DNA from: Oceanospirillum beijerinckii DSM 7166
GTDB lineage: Bacteria; Pseudomonadota; Gammaproteobacteria; Pseudomonadales; Halomonadaceae
Length of the DNA: 64,000 nucleotides
NCBI RefSeq assembly: GCF_000422425.1
Contig: NZ_AULT01000022.1
Coordinates: 40,795 to 104,794, forward strand
Direction: 5' to 3'
Shown here: positions 53,866 through 64,000 of the stretch, in pieces
Layout: the number at the start of each line of letters is the position of its first letter
Numbering within the stretch: position 1 is the first letter of the stretch
Program-made: the position numbers and the translations under genes
Notes under the pieces: generated by a model
Databases searched by the model: none
Told to the model about the DNA's origin: nothing
Seen by the model: the letters and a program-made list of their open reading frames with translations, nothing else

Positions 53866-56800
53866 TTATAATCCTTGTCTTAAATCACTCAGCAGATGCA
53901 GCGCTTTATCAAATTCAAACCCTTCAAGATGATCCATCAGCTCGGCAGCTTGATTCATCAGGGCGTCATCCAATTGGCACAACTCTAACAGATCCGGCGC
54001 TATATCTAACACTTCCGCATCACCTTCTTCCAGCAAAACCTGCATTTGATCCAATAGCACCAGAATCTGATCAACAGGCAACTCAGCAGAGGAGATCGGC
54101 TGTAACGCATTTCTGAAAGCCTGATCCCGCTCTTCCAGCGTTTCAGGTGTCGCCGATTCTGGTATCGCATGCTTGGTCATGCAATCCATCACATTATGAA
54201 TCACCTGACTTAAACTATTGTGCAGCGGCTCAAGTCCTGAAGGCTGAATCAATTGATGCCCCAGCATCGCTTTCTCCAGTGCATCAGCTTCCTTAGCAAC
54301 CTGGGTCATACCTAGGGTTGCAGAAGAGCCTTTCAATGTGTGTAACCAGCGTTTCAGCGTTTCCCAGTCTGCTTGTTTAGCCATCATTTCAGCCGGAGCC
54401 GTGCCCTGTTGATAATCCTCAATAAACTGCTTCATTAACCGCTGCAACAGCTTTGAATTACCCGCAGTGGAACGCAGTGCCTGATTGAGATCAACCCCCT
54501 CGATATAACAGGGCATACCGGATGCTTCGCTCTCTACAGCAATCTCAGTCTGGATCTCTCCAAGCACCGCTCTTGGCTCAATCCATTGAATCAAAACTTC
54601 TTTTAAACGCTCAGGATCAATCGGTTTGGAGATATGGTCTGACATACCTGCCGCCAGGCAACGCTGAACATCCTCCTGCATCGCATGAGCGGTCATAGCG
54701 ATAATAGGAGGCTGCTTCGCTAACCGCATCTGGAGGATCTGCGCCGTAGCCGCCATACCATCCAGTTTTGGCATCTGAATATCCATCATCACCAGATCAA
54801 ACTGCTCAGCCTGCACCGCTTTGACCGCATCTTCGCCGTTATCAACCAGCGTGATATCCATTGCAAAAGGAGCCATCAGCCCCTGGATCACCTCCTGGTT
54901 GATACCGTTATCCTCAGCGATCAACACTCTGGCACCCGCACGGGAAGTGATATCATCCATCTGGTAACGTGCCAAACCAACAGACAGCCCTGATCGAACC
55001 TGAATGCTCTTACGCTTGACAAGGGCTTCCTGAATGCTATCAATCAGATGAGAGCCTGACAGAGGCTTCAGCAACACACCGTCGACCAGTTGTTTATTCA
55101 CCTGAGACTGCAACTCTTCCCCACCATGGGCCGTAATCAGAAGGATTACCGGCTGCTTTTTAAGTGCGGAGTTATTGCGTATCGACTGAGCCACCTGAAG
55201 GCCATCCATGACAGGCATTTGCCAGTCAACCAGAACAACATCAAACTCCGCTTCATCTTCCAGGGCGGTATTCACCAGATTATTAAGCCCATCTGGAGCA
55301 CTCAGTTCTCCGACCGCATTCACTTCCGCCGCCTGCAAAATACTCAATGTTGACTCAAGGGCAACGGGGTCATCCTCGATATAAAGTACCCGAATCGATC
55401 TTAAATCTACGCTATCCGCTTCTGGCGTATGATGCCGTTGGCAACGAATGGTGAAGAAGAAGTCACTGCCCTCGCCAGGCTCGGAGTAAACACCGATCTG
55501 CCCTCCCATTAATTCAACCAGCTGCTTACTGATCGCTAAGCCCAGTCCCGTGCCACCATACTGACGGGTGGTCGAAACATCTGCCTGGGAAAAAGACTGA
55601 AACAGTTTTTTCTGCGCCTCTTCCGTCATACCAATCCCGGTATCTTTGACAGAGAAACGTAATTCAACCTCTTCCTGCCCGTTAGCCCCACCTTTGCCTG
55701 ATTGATCAGAGAGGTTGTTTAACTCAAGTCGAGAGACACTGATCTTGACCTCCCCTTGCCTGGTAAATTTGATAGCATTATTAACCAGATTCAGTAAGAC
55801 CTGCCCCAGACGCAGTGGGTCACCTTCCAGAGACAAAGGCACATCATCTGAGTAATCAAATACAACGGATAACTTCTTCTCCGCAGCTTTTACATCCGTA
55901 ACAGCGGCCAGATTATTGAGCACATTATCCAGACGGAATGCCGTTTTCTCGATATCCAGCTTGCCCGCTTCAATTTTTGAGAAATCCAGAATATCGTTAA
56001 TGATTCCAAGCAGGTTCTGCGCCGCCCCCTGAATTTTCTCAATATAATTTCTTGTCTTAGCATCCGGGCTGTTTTGTAACGCCAGATGGCTCATGCCGAT
56101 AACCGCATTCATTGGTGTACGGATTTCATGGCTCATATTGGCCAGGAAACTGCTTTTCGCCTTACTGGCCTCCTCCGCTCGCTCTTTCTCTTCCATTAGA
56201 GCAGCTTCCACCTGCTTCTGGTGAGTAATATCCGTTCGAATCGAGATAATGGAATCCAGCTTTTGGAATTTGTTAAAAACCGGCATCACCGTGGCATGCA
56301 CCCAATAATGCTGACCCGATTTAGTCTTGTTGCACACATCACCATGCCATACGTCATTCTTCAGCACCGAACTCCAAAGAGATTTAAAAAAGGATCTCGG
56401 ATGCAAACCGGAATTCACCATGCGATGGGTATGTCCTATTAACTCCTGTTCGCTGTAGCCGCTGACCTCAACAAATTTCTTGTTCACATAAGTGATAACG
56501 CCATGCTTATCGGTCATGCTGACAATGGCGTGCTCATCCAAAGCACTCTTAAAGCCTTCTAACTGAGCATTGGCTCGCTCCAGCTTATTCCTGGCTTTTC
56601 TTAAATACCAACCAACAAAAGCGACTATGGCTAACAGAATAACCACGAGCTGAACCAACAGGGTCAGGTAGCGACTTTTTTCTCTATAGCGTTCATCAAC
56701 CCGGTACTCAAAGTCATGCTCAAACTGTTCAAACGCATAATAAACCGGCAGTGTCATCAATTCGCTGACGGCACTATGAATCGCATTCACCGCCGAACGC

Positions 56801-57471
56801 ACTTCACTCTCATAAGCAAAGATAGGCTGAAAAATATCGGACACTGTTGGCTTTTGGGTAATCAGAGGATCAACACGAACACTGTCCATATAGGAGTAAA
56901 GCTCCATCGCCGCATCCCCATCAGGTAAGGCGATATAACGTAGTGTATAAAGGAAGATATCCGCCAGAATCAATTCGTACTCATGACGCTCATGCAACGA
57001 TAGCTCACTGGCTCTCAACTGACTTTTTGCCTGCTTAAACGTGTCATGAGACATAGCCAATAAGATTGAATAGCGACTGGAATCTGAAGCGATCCTTTGC
57101 ACCAGAGTATGAAAATCTTCATGCCGCTGCTGATAGGCTTTCCATAACGCCAGCGTTTCTTTGGAACCTGTTTCAAACGAGACAAGCATCTCATCCAGCT
57201 GCCTTTCACTGGCATAGTATTGTGTTAAGCGCTCCAGCAAGCTCTCACTGGGATCATTACGATAACCTGAAGCCAACAAAGCGGACTCACGGCGAATACC
57301 ACTCATCAGCTCTCGGTGTTGATGCAGTGCATCTTTGGTTTCCAGCAACTGCACCGCGGACTGAGACTGTACTGCCAGTAAAATCAGAGGAATTAAAAGA
57401 AAAGAGGCCAGCATGCTGATCCAAAGCACGCTATCAGGTAATCTCAGTCTTATCTTATCCAGAGTACTCAT
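53866..57471 (-). CDS. Hybrid histidine kinase with two receivers and HPt (BarA-like)
   Basis: A 1201-residue kinase (start ATG at 57471; a TTG at 57474 is also in frame). TM1 (~12-34), helical DAHL-type periplasmic domain (~40-260), TM2 (~270-290), PAS (~310-430), HisKA ([11 protein letters not shown], His ~449), HATPase (~560-675; [24 protein letters not shown]), receiver 1 (~680-815; VDWQMPV), receiver 2 (~835-950; MMDIQMP) and HPt (~1010-1090; WLHTLKGSS, His ~1043). All catalytic motifs are present. It precedes the REC-HD-GYP gene, the likely phosphorelay output. Divergent from a second such module across a 363-bp region. Confidence 0.94.
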   Translation of the reverse strand: MSTLDKIRLRLPDSVLWISMLASFLLIPLILLAVQSQSAVQLLETKDALHQHRELMSGIRRESALLASGYRNDPSESLLERLTQYYASERQLDEMLVSFETGSKETLALWKAYQQRHEDFHTLVQRIASDSSRYSILLAMSHDTFKQAKSQLRASELSLHERHEYELILADIFLYTLRYIALPDGDAAMELYSYMDSVRVDPLITQKPTVSDIFQPIFAYESEVRSAVNAIHSAVSELMTLPVYYAFEQFEHDFEYRVDERYREKSRYLTLLVQLVVILLAIVAFVGWYLRKARNKLERANAQLEGFKSALDEHAIVSMTDKHGVITYVNKKFVEVSGYSEQELIGHTHRMVNSGLHPRSFFKSLWSSVLKNDVWHGDVCNKTKSGQHYWVHATVMPVFNKFQKLDSIISIRTDITHQKQVEAALMEEKERAEEASKAKSSFLANMSHEIRTPMNAVIGMSHLALQNSPDAKTRNYIEKIQGAAQNLLGIINDILDFSKIEAGKLDIEKTAFRLDNVLNNLAAVTDVKAAEKKLSVVFDYSDDVPLSLEGDPLRLGQVLLNLVNNAIKFTRQGEVKISVSRLELNNLSDQSGKGGANGQEEVELRFSVKDTGIGMTEEAQKKLFQSFSQADVSTTRQYGGTGLGLAISKQLVELMGGQIGVYSEPGEGSDFFFTIRCQRHHTPEADSVDLRSIRVLYIEDDPVALESTLSILQAAEVNAVGELSAPDGLNNLVNTALEDEAEFDVVLVDWQMPVMDGLQVAQSIRNNSALKKQPVILLITAHGGEELQSQVNKQLVDGVLLKPLSGSHLIDSIQEALVKRKSIQVRSGLSVGLARYQMDDITSRAGARVLIAEDNGINQEVIQGLMAPFAMDITLVDNGEDAVKAVQAEQFDLVMMDIQMPKLDGMAATAQILQMRLAKQPPIIAMTAHAMQEDVQRCLAAGMSDHISKPIDPERLKEVLIQWIEPRAVLGEIQTEIAVESEASGMPCYIEGVDLNQALRSTAGNSKLLQRLMKQFIEDYQQGTAPAEMMAKQADWETLKRWLHTLKGSSATLGMTQVAKEADALEKAMLGHQLIQPSGLEPLHNSLSQVIHNVMDCMTKHAIPESATPETLEERDQAFRNALQPISSAELPVDQILVLLDQMQVLLEEGDAEVLDIAPDLLELCQLDDALMNQAAELMDHLEGFEFDKALHLLSDLRQGL

Positions 57472-57636
57472 CAATAGTTATCAACATTATCTGTGGGGAA
57501 AATAGTGCGGATATTAACTTAAAGCTTCTGTATTAGGTATAGATCATAGGTTACATATCGTTGCTGTACGTCATAACACTGTTGTCACACATGCTTCAAA
57601 GCAACAGTCACTCAACCGCCTCATTGCCGGCTTGTT

Positions 57637-57696
57637 CTTAAGCCCGGCCTCAGACCATATAGCTTAAGCCCACAAAAATCTTAAGCCAACAAAAAT
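57637..57696. promoter_or_regulatory. Direct repeats in the divergent promoter between two kinase modules
   Basis: A 17-bp unit CTTAAGCCCACAAAAAT (57663-57679) repeats immediately as CTTAAGCCAACAAAAAT (57680-57696), one mismatch. A partial copy CTTAAGCCC is at 57637-57645. They lie in the 363-bp gap (57472-57834) between divergent kinases, in a place for an activator of one or both. The remaining gap has promoter-like AT-rich sequence only. Confidence 0.6.
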
Positions 57697-57834
57697 AAGG
57701 TTAAACACGCATCCAGGTCTATATTAGTAAGGGTATATATGCTCTTCAGCCTATTGTTTGACGATAGTGGTATACAACACATGATTTTGTCACAGACCAC
57801 TAAAACAGCTCTACGAGTCTAAGGAGTCGGCATT

Positions 57835-60800
57835 ATGATTCAAGCAACGTCCCTGCTGGGCAAACTGTCTTTAAGATCAAGAATGGTCTGGACCTTTTCT
57901 TTTATGCTACTGATGGGCACTGCGTTTACAGGATTGATTTTTTGGCAGCAGCATCAGGGGCATCTGCTACATAATCAGACGGAAAGTTGCTATCTATCCT
58001 TATCTCTGACTGAAAGTTTACGTATCGACCTGTCACAGGCCGACCTATACAGCTTGAAGATTATTACCCTTCAGGACCCACTGGACCGGAAGCATTTTAC
58101 CCGGGAGTTGCAACAAGCCACCCAGCGTATTCAGAACACCCTATCTGCCGATCTGCAATGCCATACACACTCAGCCCGTCAAATCAAAAATACCCTTGCA
58201 CAACAGTACAGTCTTTATATGCAGCAGATGGCCCAGTTTATCGCCTTGGCAAATCAGGAGCGCATAGGAGAAGCCCGACAGATCCTGACACGACCTTTGG
58301 GCATCCAAATGAACCACCGGCAAGTTTCGGAGTTAGCCGACCAATTGCGGGAGCAGCTGAAGACAAGCAGCGAGCAACTACGTTCTCTGGCCAAAGATAC
58401 CAGCCAGCGCGCCGAAGTAACGATCCTAATAGTATTTTCCAGCCTGGTGATCATCGGTGCCATACTGGCAAAAATCACTATAAATACAGTTCGCCACCCC
58501 ATCAAATCGATTCGGGTTATCCTGCAATCCCTCATGACCAAGGAAGCGGTGCCCTCTTCGCTTACTGAAGCAAAATACCCCGATGAAGTAGAGCAAGTGT
58601 TGGCCGTTACCCGGGAACTCAGCCATGAACTGAAACAGGTGGAAACACAGCGCTGGATTAAAACCAATATCTCCGAAATCAGTGCCGAACTGCAGCAGAT
58701 CAGGGAAGCTCAGGAGCTATCGCAATGTTTCCTGACCCGTATCGCCCCTCTGATTCATCTTGGTCAAGGAGTATTCTATCGTTTTGATAGCAACCAAGAG
58801 CAACTCTTACTTTTAGGAGGTTACGCCTTTAGAGAAAGAAAGCATCTTCAGCAAACATTAGCCATTGGCGAAGGCCTGATCGGCCAGTGCGCTTTGGAAG
58901 GTGAGCCGATTATCCTCACTAATCCCCCCGATGACTATATCAAAATCCGCTCAGGCCTGGGTGAAGCGTCTCCCACTCAAATTGCAGTCTTCCCAGTGAT
59001 ACACAATCATCGCCTTCATGCCGTTATTGAACTGGCCAGTTTCGTGCCCTTTGGCAGCACAGAGCAAACACTGATCGAAGGCTTGCTGCCTATTTTAGCC
59101 ATGAATCTTGAGATTATTGAGCGCAGCGATAAAACCCAACAGTTACTGGATGAGAGTCGGGAGCAAGCCGAGAAGATGCAGCGTCAGACCGCCCGGCTGG
59201 AGGAGCAAACCCTGGAGATGGAAGCCCAGCAGAAAGAGATTAAGCAGGCTGAAGAAAGAAGCCGACTGATCCTGCGCTCGGTCAAAAACGGTGTCGTTGG
59301 CCTGGATACCAAAGGCGACATTACTTTTGCAAACCCATCAGCCTATGAGTCTCTGGGGTACGACGAGGCCGAATTTGTCGGTCAGCACTTCCAATCTCTG
59401 GTGCATTATGCCGATGTTAAAGGTCATAAACTCACAGCAGAAAGCAGCCTGATTCATCAAACCACACAGGATGGCATCGCCCGAAACAGCGATGAAGAGG
59501 TACTTTGGAGCAGAGATGGTCAGGCCATCCCTGTTGAATACTCCACTATGCCAATACTGAGAGGGGATAACTTACTCGGTGCTGTGGTGACCTACAGAGA
59601 TATCACTGAGCGCAAACAGGCTCAGGAGGCACTGCATAAAGCCGCCGCAGAACAGAGAGCTATTCTGGAGTCTGCAACCATGGCCATCGTCCTGCTGAAG
59701 GATAGAGTCGTACAACAAGCCAATAATAAACTGGCAGAGTTGTTTGACCGCCCGATGGAAGAACTGATGGGTAAAAGCACCCGCCAATGGTATCCCGATG
59801 AGGAAACATTCGAGCAGATCGGGACCTATGCCTACGGCGAATTGATGAAGGGTAAAGTACATCAGCAGGAAGTGCAGATGGTTAAAGCCGACGGCACACC
59901 GTTTTGGTGCCACCTGAGCGGCAAGATGCGTGATGCTTCAGATATATCAAAAGGCACTGTTTGGATGCTGGAGGATATTACCGACCGTAAAGAGTCCGAA
60001 GAGAAAATTAATGCCTATTTCGAAAACTCCAGTGATGGCTTAATGGTTCTGTCTCCTGAGCACGGCTTGATCCATGCCAATCACAGGGCCGCAGAGATCT
60101 TTGAGTTTGAGGATACAGACAGTCTCTTAAACTATAGGGCAGCAGACCTGTCACCGGAGAAGCAACCAGATGGACGTATATCTGCTGAAGCAGCCAAGAA
60201 AGAGATTCAGGCTGCACTCGCTGCTGGAAAAACCCATCAATTTGACTGGCTGCACCTCAGCGCCAAAGGCAAAGAGATTCCCTGTGAAATATCATTGGTA
60301 CCTATTACATTAAAAAGTAAACCGGCATTGATTGTCAGTGTACGTGATATCACAGAACGTAAAGCTGCTGAGCAGGAAATGTTAAGAGCAAAAGAACTGG
60401 CTGAAGAAGCCACTCAGGCGAAGAGTGATTTTCTGGCCAATATGAGCCATGAGATACGCACACCTATGAATGCCATTATCGGCATGTCACATCTGGCTCT
60501 GCAAACCGAACTGGCCCCCCGTCAACGTAACTATATTGAAAAAGTCCATCGCGCTGGTGAGAACCTATTGGGCATTATCAATGAGATCCTCGACTTCTCA
60601 AAAATTGAAGCGGGCAAAATGACCCTGGAAAGCACAGAGTTCCATCTGGAAGAAGTGATGGACAACCTGGCCAGCTTAATGGCAATAAAAACAGAAGAAA
60701 AAGGTCTGGAGCTGCTATTTGATACTCCGGCTGACGTACCTACAGCACTGATTGGTGATCCCTTAAAGCTGGGCCAGATTCTGACAAATCTGGCCAATAA

Positions 60801-62625
60801 TGCCGTCAAATTTACTGAAACCGGAGAAGTGGTGATCTGCGCACATGCTGAAAGCGTAGAGAAAGATAGCGCTATACTGCACTTTGCTGTTAAAGATAGC
60901 GGTATTGGTATGACCGAAGAACAACTGAATAAGCTATTTAAAAGTTTCAGTCAGGCTGATGCCTCCACTACTCGGAAATATGGCGGCACAGGACTGGGTT
61001 TAGTTATCTCAAAAAACCTGGTCGAAATGATGGACGGCAGAATCTGGGTCGAAAGCGAATACGGTAAGGGCACGGTCTTTCACTTTACCGCCCGGTTTGG
61101 TGTCCAGCAGAATCCAGCTCCAAAACGCATGTTTCATGCCGATGAATTGGTGGGCCGGCAAGTGTTGGTTATTGATGATAACGCTGCTGCCAGAGAGATT
61201 ATTGCTAATCTGATTGAGGGTTTTGGTATGAAAGCCCATACCGTCAGAAGTGGCAAAGAGGCCGAAGCACGGCTAATCAGCAACGAAAGGGAAAGCTTCG
61301 ATCTATTATTAATTGATTGGAAAATGCCTCAACAAGACGGCGTATCAACACTCGAATCCTTGATCAATCATCAACCCGCTCTGAAATGTCCACCTGCAAT
61401 TATGATTACTGGATATAGTCGGGATGAGGCCGTTGTTGCTGCCAAAGAGAAGGGAATTCACTTTGCTTCAGTGATCACAAAACCAGTCACGGCCTCAGGA
61501 TTATTAGAAGCCATTGGACAGGCTCTGAATATCGGTATTTTATCCCACGCACCCAGCCATATTGAAAAACCTACCCCCGCGACAGAGAGCCTGAAAGGTG
61601 CGCGGGTTCTCTTGGCTGAAGATAATCCCATGAATCAGGAACTGGCCATAGAGTTACTGCAACAAGTAGGGATCGAGGTCTCTATCGCCAATAACGGACA
61701 GGAAGCCGTTGATCAGCTGAAGAATGACACTTGCTATGATCTTATTCTGATGGATTGCCAGATGCCTGTCATGGATGGCTACCAGGCGACAGCACTGATT
61801 AGAGATATGCCTGAAGCGATGCATCTACCCATCATCGCCATGACTGCAAATGCCATGACAGGAGATAAAGAGAAAGTACTGGACGCAGGCATGAATGATC
61901 ACCTGGCCAAACCAATTAACATTGATGTCATGTATGACACTTTAGCCCGCTGGATCAGCCCCGAAAAGGCAGAAACAAAACAGCTTGTTGATGAGGATGA
62001 GCTTAAGCAGGAATACCAGGCACTTTGCGATATAGCCAAACTTGATCTGCAGGCGGGTCTCGCAGCAACAAAAAACAATTGCTCCCTCTATCGACGTCTT
62101 CTCGTGATGTTCCATAAAAACCAAAAGCACTTTGCCCAGGAGTTCGAGCAAGCCTGTAGCAACAGTGATAACGAATCCGCTACCCGTTTGGCACACACCT
62201 TAAAGTCAACCTCTGGCACTATTGGTGCAGCAGAGTTGCAACAGCTGGCCGATGCCTTGGAACAAGCCTGTCTGAGCCATGGCTTTGACAGTGATGTCGT
62301 CAGGGAGATATTTCCACAGGTAACGGATGAATTGGGTAGGCTAATAAGAACACTGGAAAACCAGTTTCTAATTCAAACTCATATACATCATATTGAGAAT
62401 AAATCAGATAAAGAACAGACATCATCAGAGATAACCACTATCTTGCAACAACTAAGAAGCACGTTGGCAGACAGTGATGCCGAAGCGGCAGAACACCTGC
62501 TCCAACTCCAACAAGCGTTACCTCAGGAGAAAGTTCAGTGGTGCAGGTCATTATCCAAAGCCGTTGATGAGTATGAATTTGAACAAGCGCTGAACCTGCT
62601 CACAGAACTTGAACAACGTCTTTAA
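57835..62625 (+). CDS. Giant hybrid histidine kinase (GAF, three PAS, HisKA, HATPase, two REC, HPt)
   Basis: A 1596-residue kinase: TM1 (~18-42), helical periplasmic region (~45-195), TM2 (~197-218), coil, GAF (~285-430; [32 protein letters not shown]), coiled coil (~435-475), PAS1 (~477-600), PAS2 (~605-720), PAS3 (~725-840), HisKA ([10 protein letters not shown], His ~871), HATPase (~970-1095; [28 protein letters not shown]), receiver 1 (~1107-1235; LLIDWKMPQ), receiver 2 (~1255-1375; [10 protein letters not shown]) and HPt (~1420-1500; [10 protein letters not shown], His ~1453). AAGGAG before the ATG. Followed 11 bp later by a REC-HD-GYP gene. Confidence 0.94.
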   Translation: MIQATSLLGKLSLRSRMVWTFSFMLLMGTAFTGLIFWQQHQGHLLHNQTESCYLSLSLTESLRIDLSQADLYSLKIITLQDPLDRKHFTRELQQATQRIQNTLSADLQCHTHSARQIKNTLAQQYSLYMQQMAQFIALANQERIGEARQILTRPLGIQMNHRQVSELADQLREQLKTSSEQLRSLAKDTSQRAEVTILIVFSSLVIIGAILAKITINTVRHPIKSIRVILQSLMTKEAVPSSLTEAKYPDEVEQVLAVTRELSHELKQVETQRWIKTNISEISAELQQIREAQELSQCFLTRIAPLIHLGQGVFYRFDSNQEQLLLLGGYAFRERKHLQQTLAIGEGLIGQCALEGEPIILTNPPDDYIKIRSGLGEASPTQIAVFPVIHNHRLHAVIELASFVPFGSTEQTLIEGLLPILAMNLEIIERSDKTQQLLDESREQAEKMQRQTARLEEQTLEMEAQQKEIKQAEERSRLILRSVKNGVVGLDTKGDITFANPSAYESLGYDEAEFVGQHFQSLVHYADVKGHKLTAESSLIHQTTQDGIARNSDEEVLWSRDGQAIPVEYSTMPILRGDNLLGAVVTYRDITERKQAQEALHKAAAEQRAILESATMAIVLLKDRVVQQANNKLAELFDRPMEELMGKSTRQWYPDEETFEQIGTYAYGELMKGKVHQQEVQMVKADGTPFWCHLSGKMRDASDISKGTVWMLEDITDRKESEEKINAYFENSSDGLMVLSPEHGLIHANHRAAEIFEFEDTDSLLNYRAADLSPEKQPDGRISAEAAKKEIQAALAAGKTHQFDWLHLSAKGKEIPCEISLVPITLKSKPALIVSVRDITERKAAEQEMLRAKELAEEATQAKSDFLANMSHEIRTPMNAIIGMSHLALQTELAPRQRNYIEKVHRAGENLLGIINEILDFSKIEAGKMTLESTEFHLEEVMDNLASLMAIKTEEKGLELLFDTPADVPTALIGDPLKLGQILTNLANNAVKFTETGEVVICAHAESVEKDSAILHFAVKDSGIGMTEEQLNKLFKSFSQADASTTRKYGGTGLGLVISKNLVEMMDGRIWVESEYGKGTVFHFTARFGVQQNPAPKRMFHADELVGRQVLVIDDNAAAREIIANLIEGFGMKAHTVRSGKEAEARLISNERESFDLLLIDWKMPQQDGVSTLESLINHQPALKCPPAIMITGYSRDEAVVAAKEKGIHFASVITKPVTASGLLEAIGQALNIGILSHAPSHIEKPTPATESLKGARVLLAEDNPMNQELAIELLQQVGIEVSIANNGQEAVDQLKNDTCYDLILMDCQMPVMDGYQATALIRDMPEAMHLPIIAMTANAMTGDKEKVLDAGMNDHLAKPINIDVMYDTLARWISPEKAETKQLVDEDELKQEYQALCDIAKLDLQAGLAATKNNCSLYRRLLVMFHKNQKHFAQEFEQACSNSDNESATRLAHTLKSTSGTIGAAELQQLADALEQACLSHGFDSDVVREIFPQVTDELGRLIRTLENQFLIQTHIHHIENKSDKEQTSSEITTILQQLRSTLADSDAEAAEHLLQLQQALPQEKVQWCRSLSKAVDEYEFEQALNLLTELEQRL

Positions 62626-62636
62626 AGGAGTATCAA

Positions 62637-63806
62637 ATGATTACGGGAAACAACTGGCTTGAAAAGCCTATTATTCTGGTGGTTGATGACACTCCAGATA
62701 ACCTGTCACTGATGGCAGGCTTACTCAAAGATCGTTACAAAGTAAAAGTCAGTAATAATGGCTTTAAAGCATTGGATATTGCCAGATCAATGACACCACC
62801 GGACTTGATCCTACTAGACATCATGATGCCTGAAATGGATGGCTATGAGGTTTGCCAACAACTCAAAGCCGATCCTAAAACAGCTGGTATCCCAGTCATT
62901 TTTCTTACGGCCAAAACAGAGGTATCTGACGAAACCAAAGGGCTGAATCTGGGGGCAGTGGATTATTTAACCAAACCCGTCAATCCCGATATTCTGCTTG
63001 CACGGGTTAAAAACCATCTGCAGCTCAAAGCTCAAACTGACTTTCTGAATGATAAAAACGCCTTTTTGGAACAGGAAGTCAGAAGAAGAACGCAAGAGGT
63101 GACTATGGTCCAGGATGTCACCATCATGGCGATGGCCTCACTTGCAGAGACCCGTGATTCAGATACGGGCAATCATATCCGACGGACACAATACTATGTC
63201 CGGGCTTTAGCTGAGAAGCTCAGGGATGAACCTGAATACACCGAGCTACTGACCGATCAATACATCGACACTTTATTCAAATCAGCACCATTACATGATA
63301 TCGGGAAAGTCGGCATACCAGACCGTATCTTACTGAAGCCAGGACGCTTCGAGGGTGATGAGTTCGAAATTATGAAGCGACACACAACATTGGGTCGTGA
63401 TGCCATTCAGCATGCAGAAGATCAGCTGGGCATAGAAGTGGAGTTTTTGAAAACAGCTAAAGAGATTGCCTATTATCACCAGGAAAAATGGGACGGGTCC
63501 GGGTACCCCGAAGGCTTATCTGGCACAGATATTCCTCTTTCTGCCAGACTGATGGCGATAGCCGATGTTTACGACGCACTTATCTGCCGCCGAGTTTATA
63601 AAGATCCTATGCCTCATGAGAAAGCCATCCGAATTATACAAGAAGGCCGTGGCAACCACTTTGACCCTGTGATAGTTGACCACTTCATGGAAATTCTGGA
63701 TACATTACAAGCTATTGCGGCCCGCTTTGCCGACTCTGATCAGGAATTAGAAAAGAAAAAAGCTCACCTGGAGCTATTTAAAAACATGGTGACGGAGAAT
63801 ACTTAG
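62637..63806 (+). CDS. Response regulator with HD-GYP c-di-GMP phosphodiesterase domain (RpfG-type)
   Basis: A 389-residue protein: receiver (~12-130; VVDDTP, Asp ~60 in LILLDIMMPE, KPVN) and an HD-GYP domain (~175-365; PLHDIGKVGIPDRIL with HD ~220, HHQEKWDGSGYPEGL-like motif with GYP ~290). It is a paralogue of the gene at 52818 and is the presumed output of the giant kinase (11-bp gap, AAAGGAG ribosome site). It lowers cyclic di-GMP when active. Followed by an rRNA-side terminator. Confidence 0.94.
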   Translation: MITGNNWLEKPIILVVDDTPDNLSLMAGLLKDRYKVKVSNNGFKALDIARSMTPPDLILLDIMMPEMDGYEVCQQLKADPKTAGIPVIFLTAKTEVSDETKGLNLGAVDYLTKPVNPDILLARVKNHLQLKAQTDFLNDKNAFLEQEVRRRTQEVTMVQDVTIMAMASLAETRDSDTGNHIRRTQYYVRALAEKLRDEPEYTELLTDQYIDTLFKSAPLHDIGKVGIPDRILLKPGRFEGDEFEIMKRHTTLGRDAIQHAEDQLGIEVEFLKTAKEIAYYHQEKWDGSGYPEGLSGTDIPLSARLMAIADVYDALICRRVYKDPMPHEKAIRIIQEGRGNHFDPVIVDHFMEILDTLQAIAARFADSDQELEKKKAHLELFKNMVTENT

Positions 63807-63891
63807 ACAATACTGTGAATTGTCGGCTCATACTATTCTATCTCTGTTGGGTGTTTCTTTAGTTTTTCATTTTGTATATTTTCCCCATACG

Positions 63892-63921
63892 AAAAACCCT
63901 GACTATTGCTGATCAGGGTTT
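63892..63921 (-). terminator. Rho-independent terminator of the rRNA operon (minus strand)
   Basis: On the minus strand AAACCCTGA (63921-63913) pairs with TCAGGGTTT (63902-63894) around a 10-base loop and is followed by a T-run (63896-63892). It is about 30 bp past the 5S 3' end. Confidence 0.85.
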
Positions 63922-63949
63922 GCTGTCTTTTCTAAAAAGACTAAACAAG

Positions 63950-64000
63950 CGCTTGACGATGTCCTACTCTCACATGGGGAGACCCCACACTACCATCGGC
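63950..64000 (-). rRNA. rrf: 5S ribosomal RNA, 3' part (truncated by window edge)
   Basis: The reverse complement reads GCCGATGGTAGTGTGGGGTC, TCCCCATGTGAGAGTAGGAC and ATCGTCAAGCGC, the conserved 3' half of gammaproteobacterial 5S rRNA. The 3' end is near 63950. The 5' half, and presumably the 23S and 16S genes, lie beyond 64000. Confidence 0.96.

Noticed and set aside
1..64000. CRISPR arrays, prophage or complete insertion sequences
   Set aside because: No regularly spaced repeats, phage structural genes or transposases were seen; the only mobile-like element is the MITE-like repeat at 2984-3123.

Overview
The window is a chromosomal segment of a marine-type gammaproteobacterium. Candidates include the Oceanospirillales (Amphritea, Neptuniibacter or Marinobacterium-like), but this assignment is inference from gene content: two-subunit pyruvate carboxylase with a PycR-like regulator, PlsB, an RsmJ/UppP/TsaB housekeeping block, Fur-type boxes and large hybrid kinases. 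Genes are dense on both strands. The last 51 bases are the 3' end of a 5S rRNA read on the minus strand, so an rRNA operon lies just beyond the right edge. I recognised no tRNA, CRISPR array, prophage or complete IS element.

Left part (1-8 kb): the 3' end of a SulP anion transporter, small unknown proteins, a glutathione S-transferase, an Lrp/AsnC regulator divergent from a YjeH-like amino-acid exporter (with a MITE/REP-like composite repeat between them), and a DJ-1/PfpI protein next to a GlxA-type AraC regulator. Central metabolism (7-21 kb): pycR / pycA-pycB / beta-carbonic anhydrase, a FixLJ-like two-component pair, an acyl-CoA ligase, a MaoC hydratase, malonyl-CoA decarboxylase, a LysR regulator, a thioesterase and a second MaoC protein. 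Envelope and housekeeping (21-33 kb): an MsbA-like ABC exporter, PlsB, an orphan GvpU-family protein, rsmJ, uppP, tsaB and a three-gene ATP-grasp / 7TM-transglutaminase-like / retropepsin-like operon. A chemoreceptor with an FNR/Anr-type site upstream follows.

At 34.8-35.8 kb there is a scar: the C-terminal stub of a HAD phosphatase abuts an unknown 278-residue protein with a decayed GIY-YIG-like N-terminus. From 36.2 to 48.9 kb lies a metal-acquisition locus: TonB-dependent receptor (Fur box), periplasmic protein plus hybrid kinase, a second Fur box, then PepSY-TM, DUF2271, DUF4198, two small proteins, a metal-binding lipid-free SBP, ABC ATPase, permease and a second SBP-like gene that has lost the metal ligands and is frameshifted by an exact 8-bp tandem duplication.

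The right end (49-63.8 kb) is a signalling island: a receiver/kinase protein whose catalytic residues have decayed, PhzF, a periplasmic SBP, a stand-alone receiver, and two divergent modules, each a giant hybrid kinase (two receivers plus HPt) followed by a REC-HD-GYP c-di-GMP phosphodiesterase. Between them lie 17-bp direct repeats. The most interesting points are the metal locus with its embedded kinase and broken paralogue, the pseudokinase, the paired kinase/HD-GYP modules, and the 34.8-35.8 kb scar.
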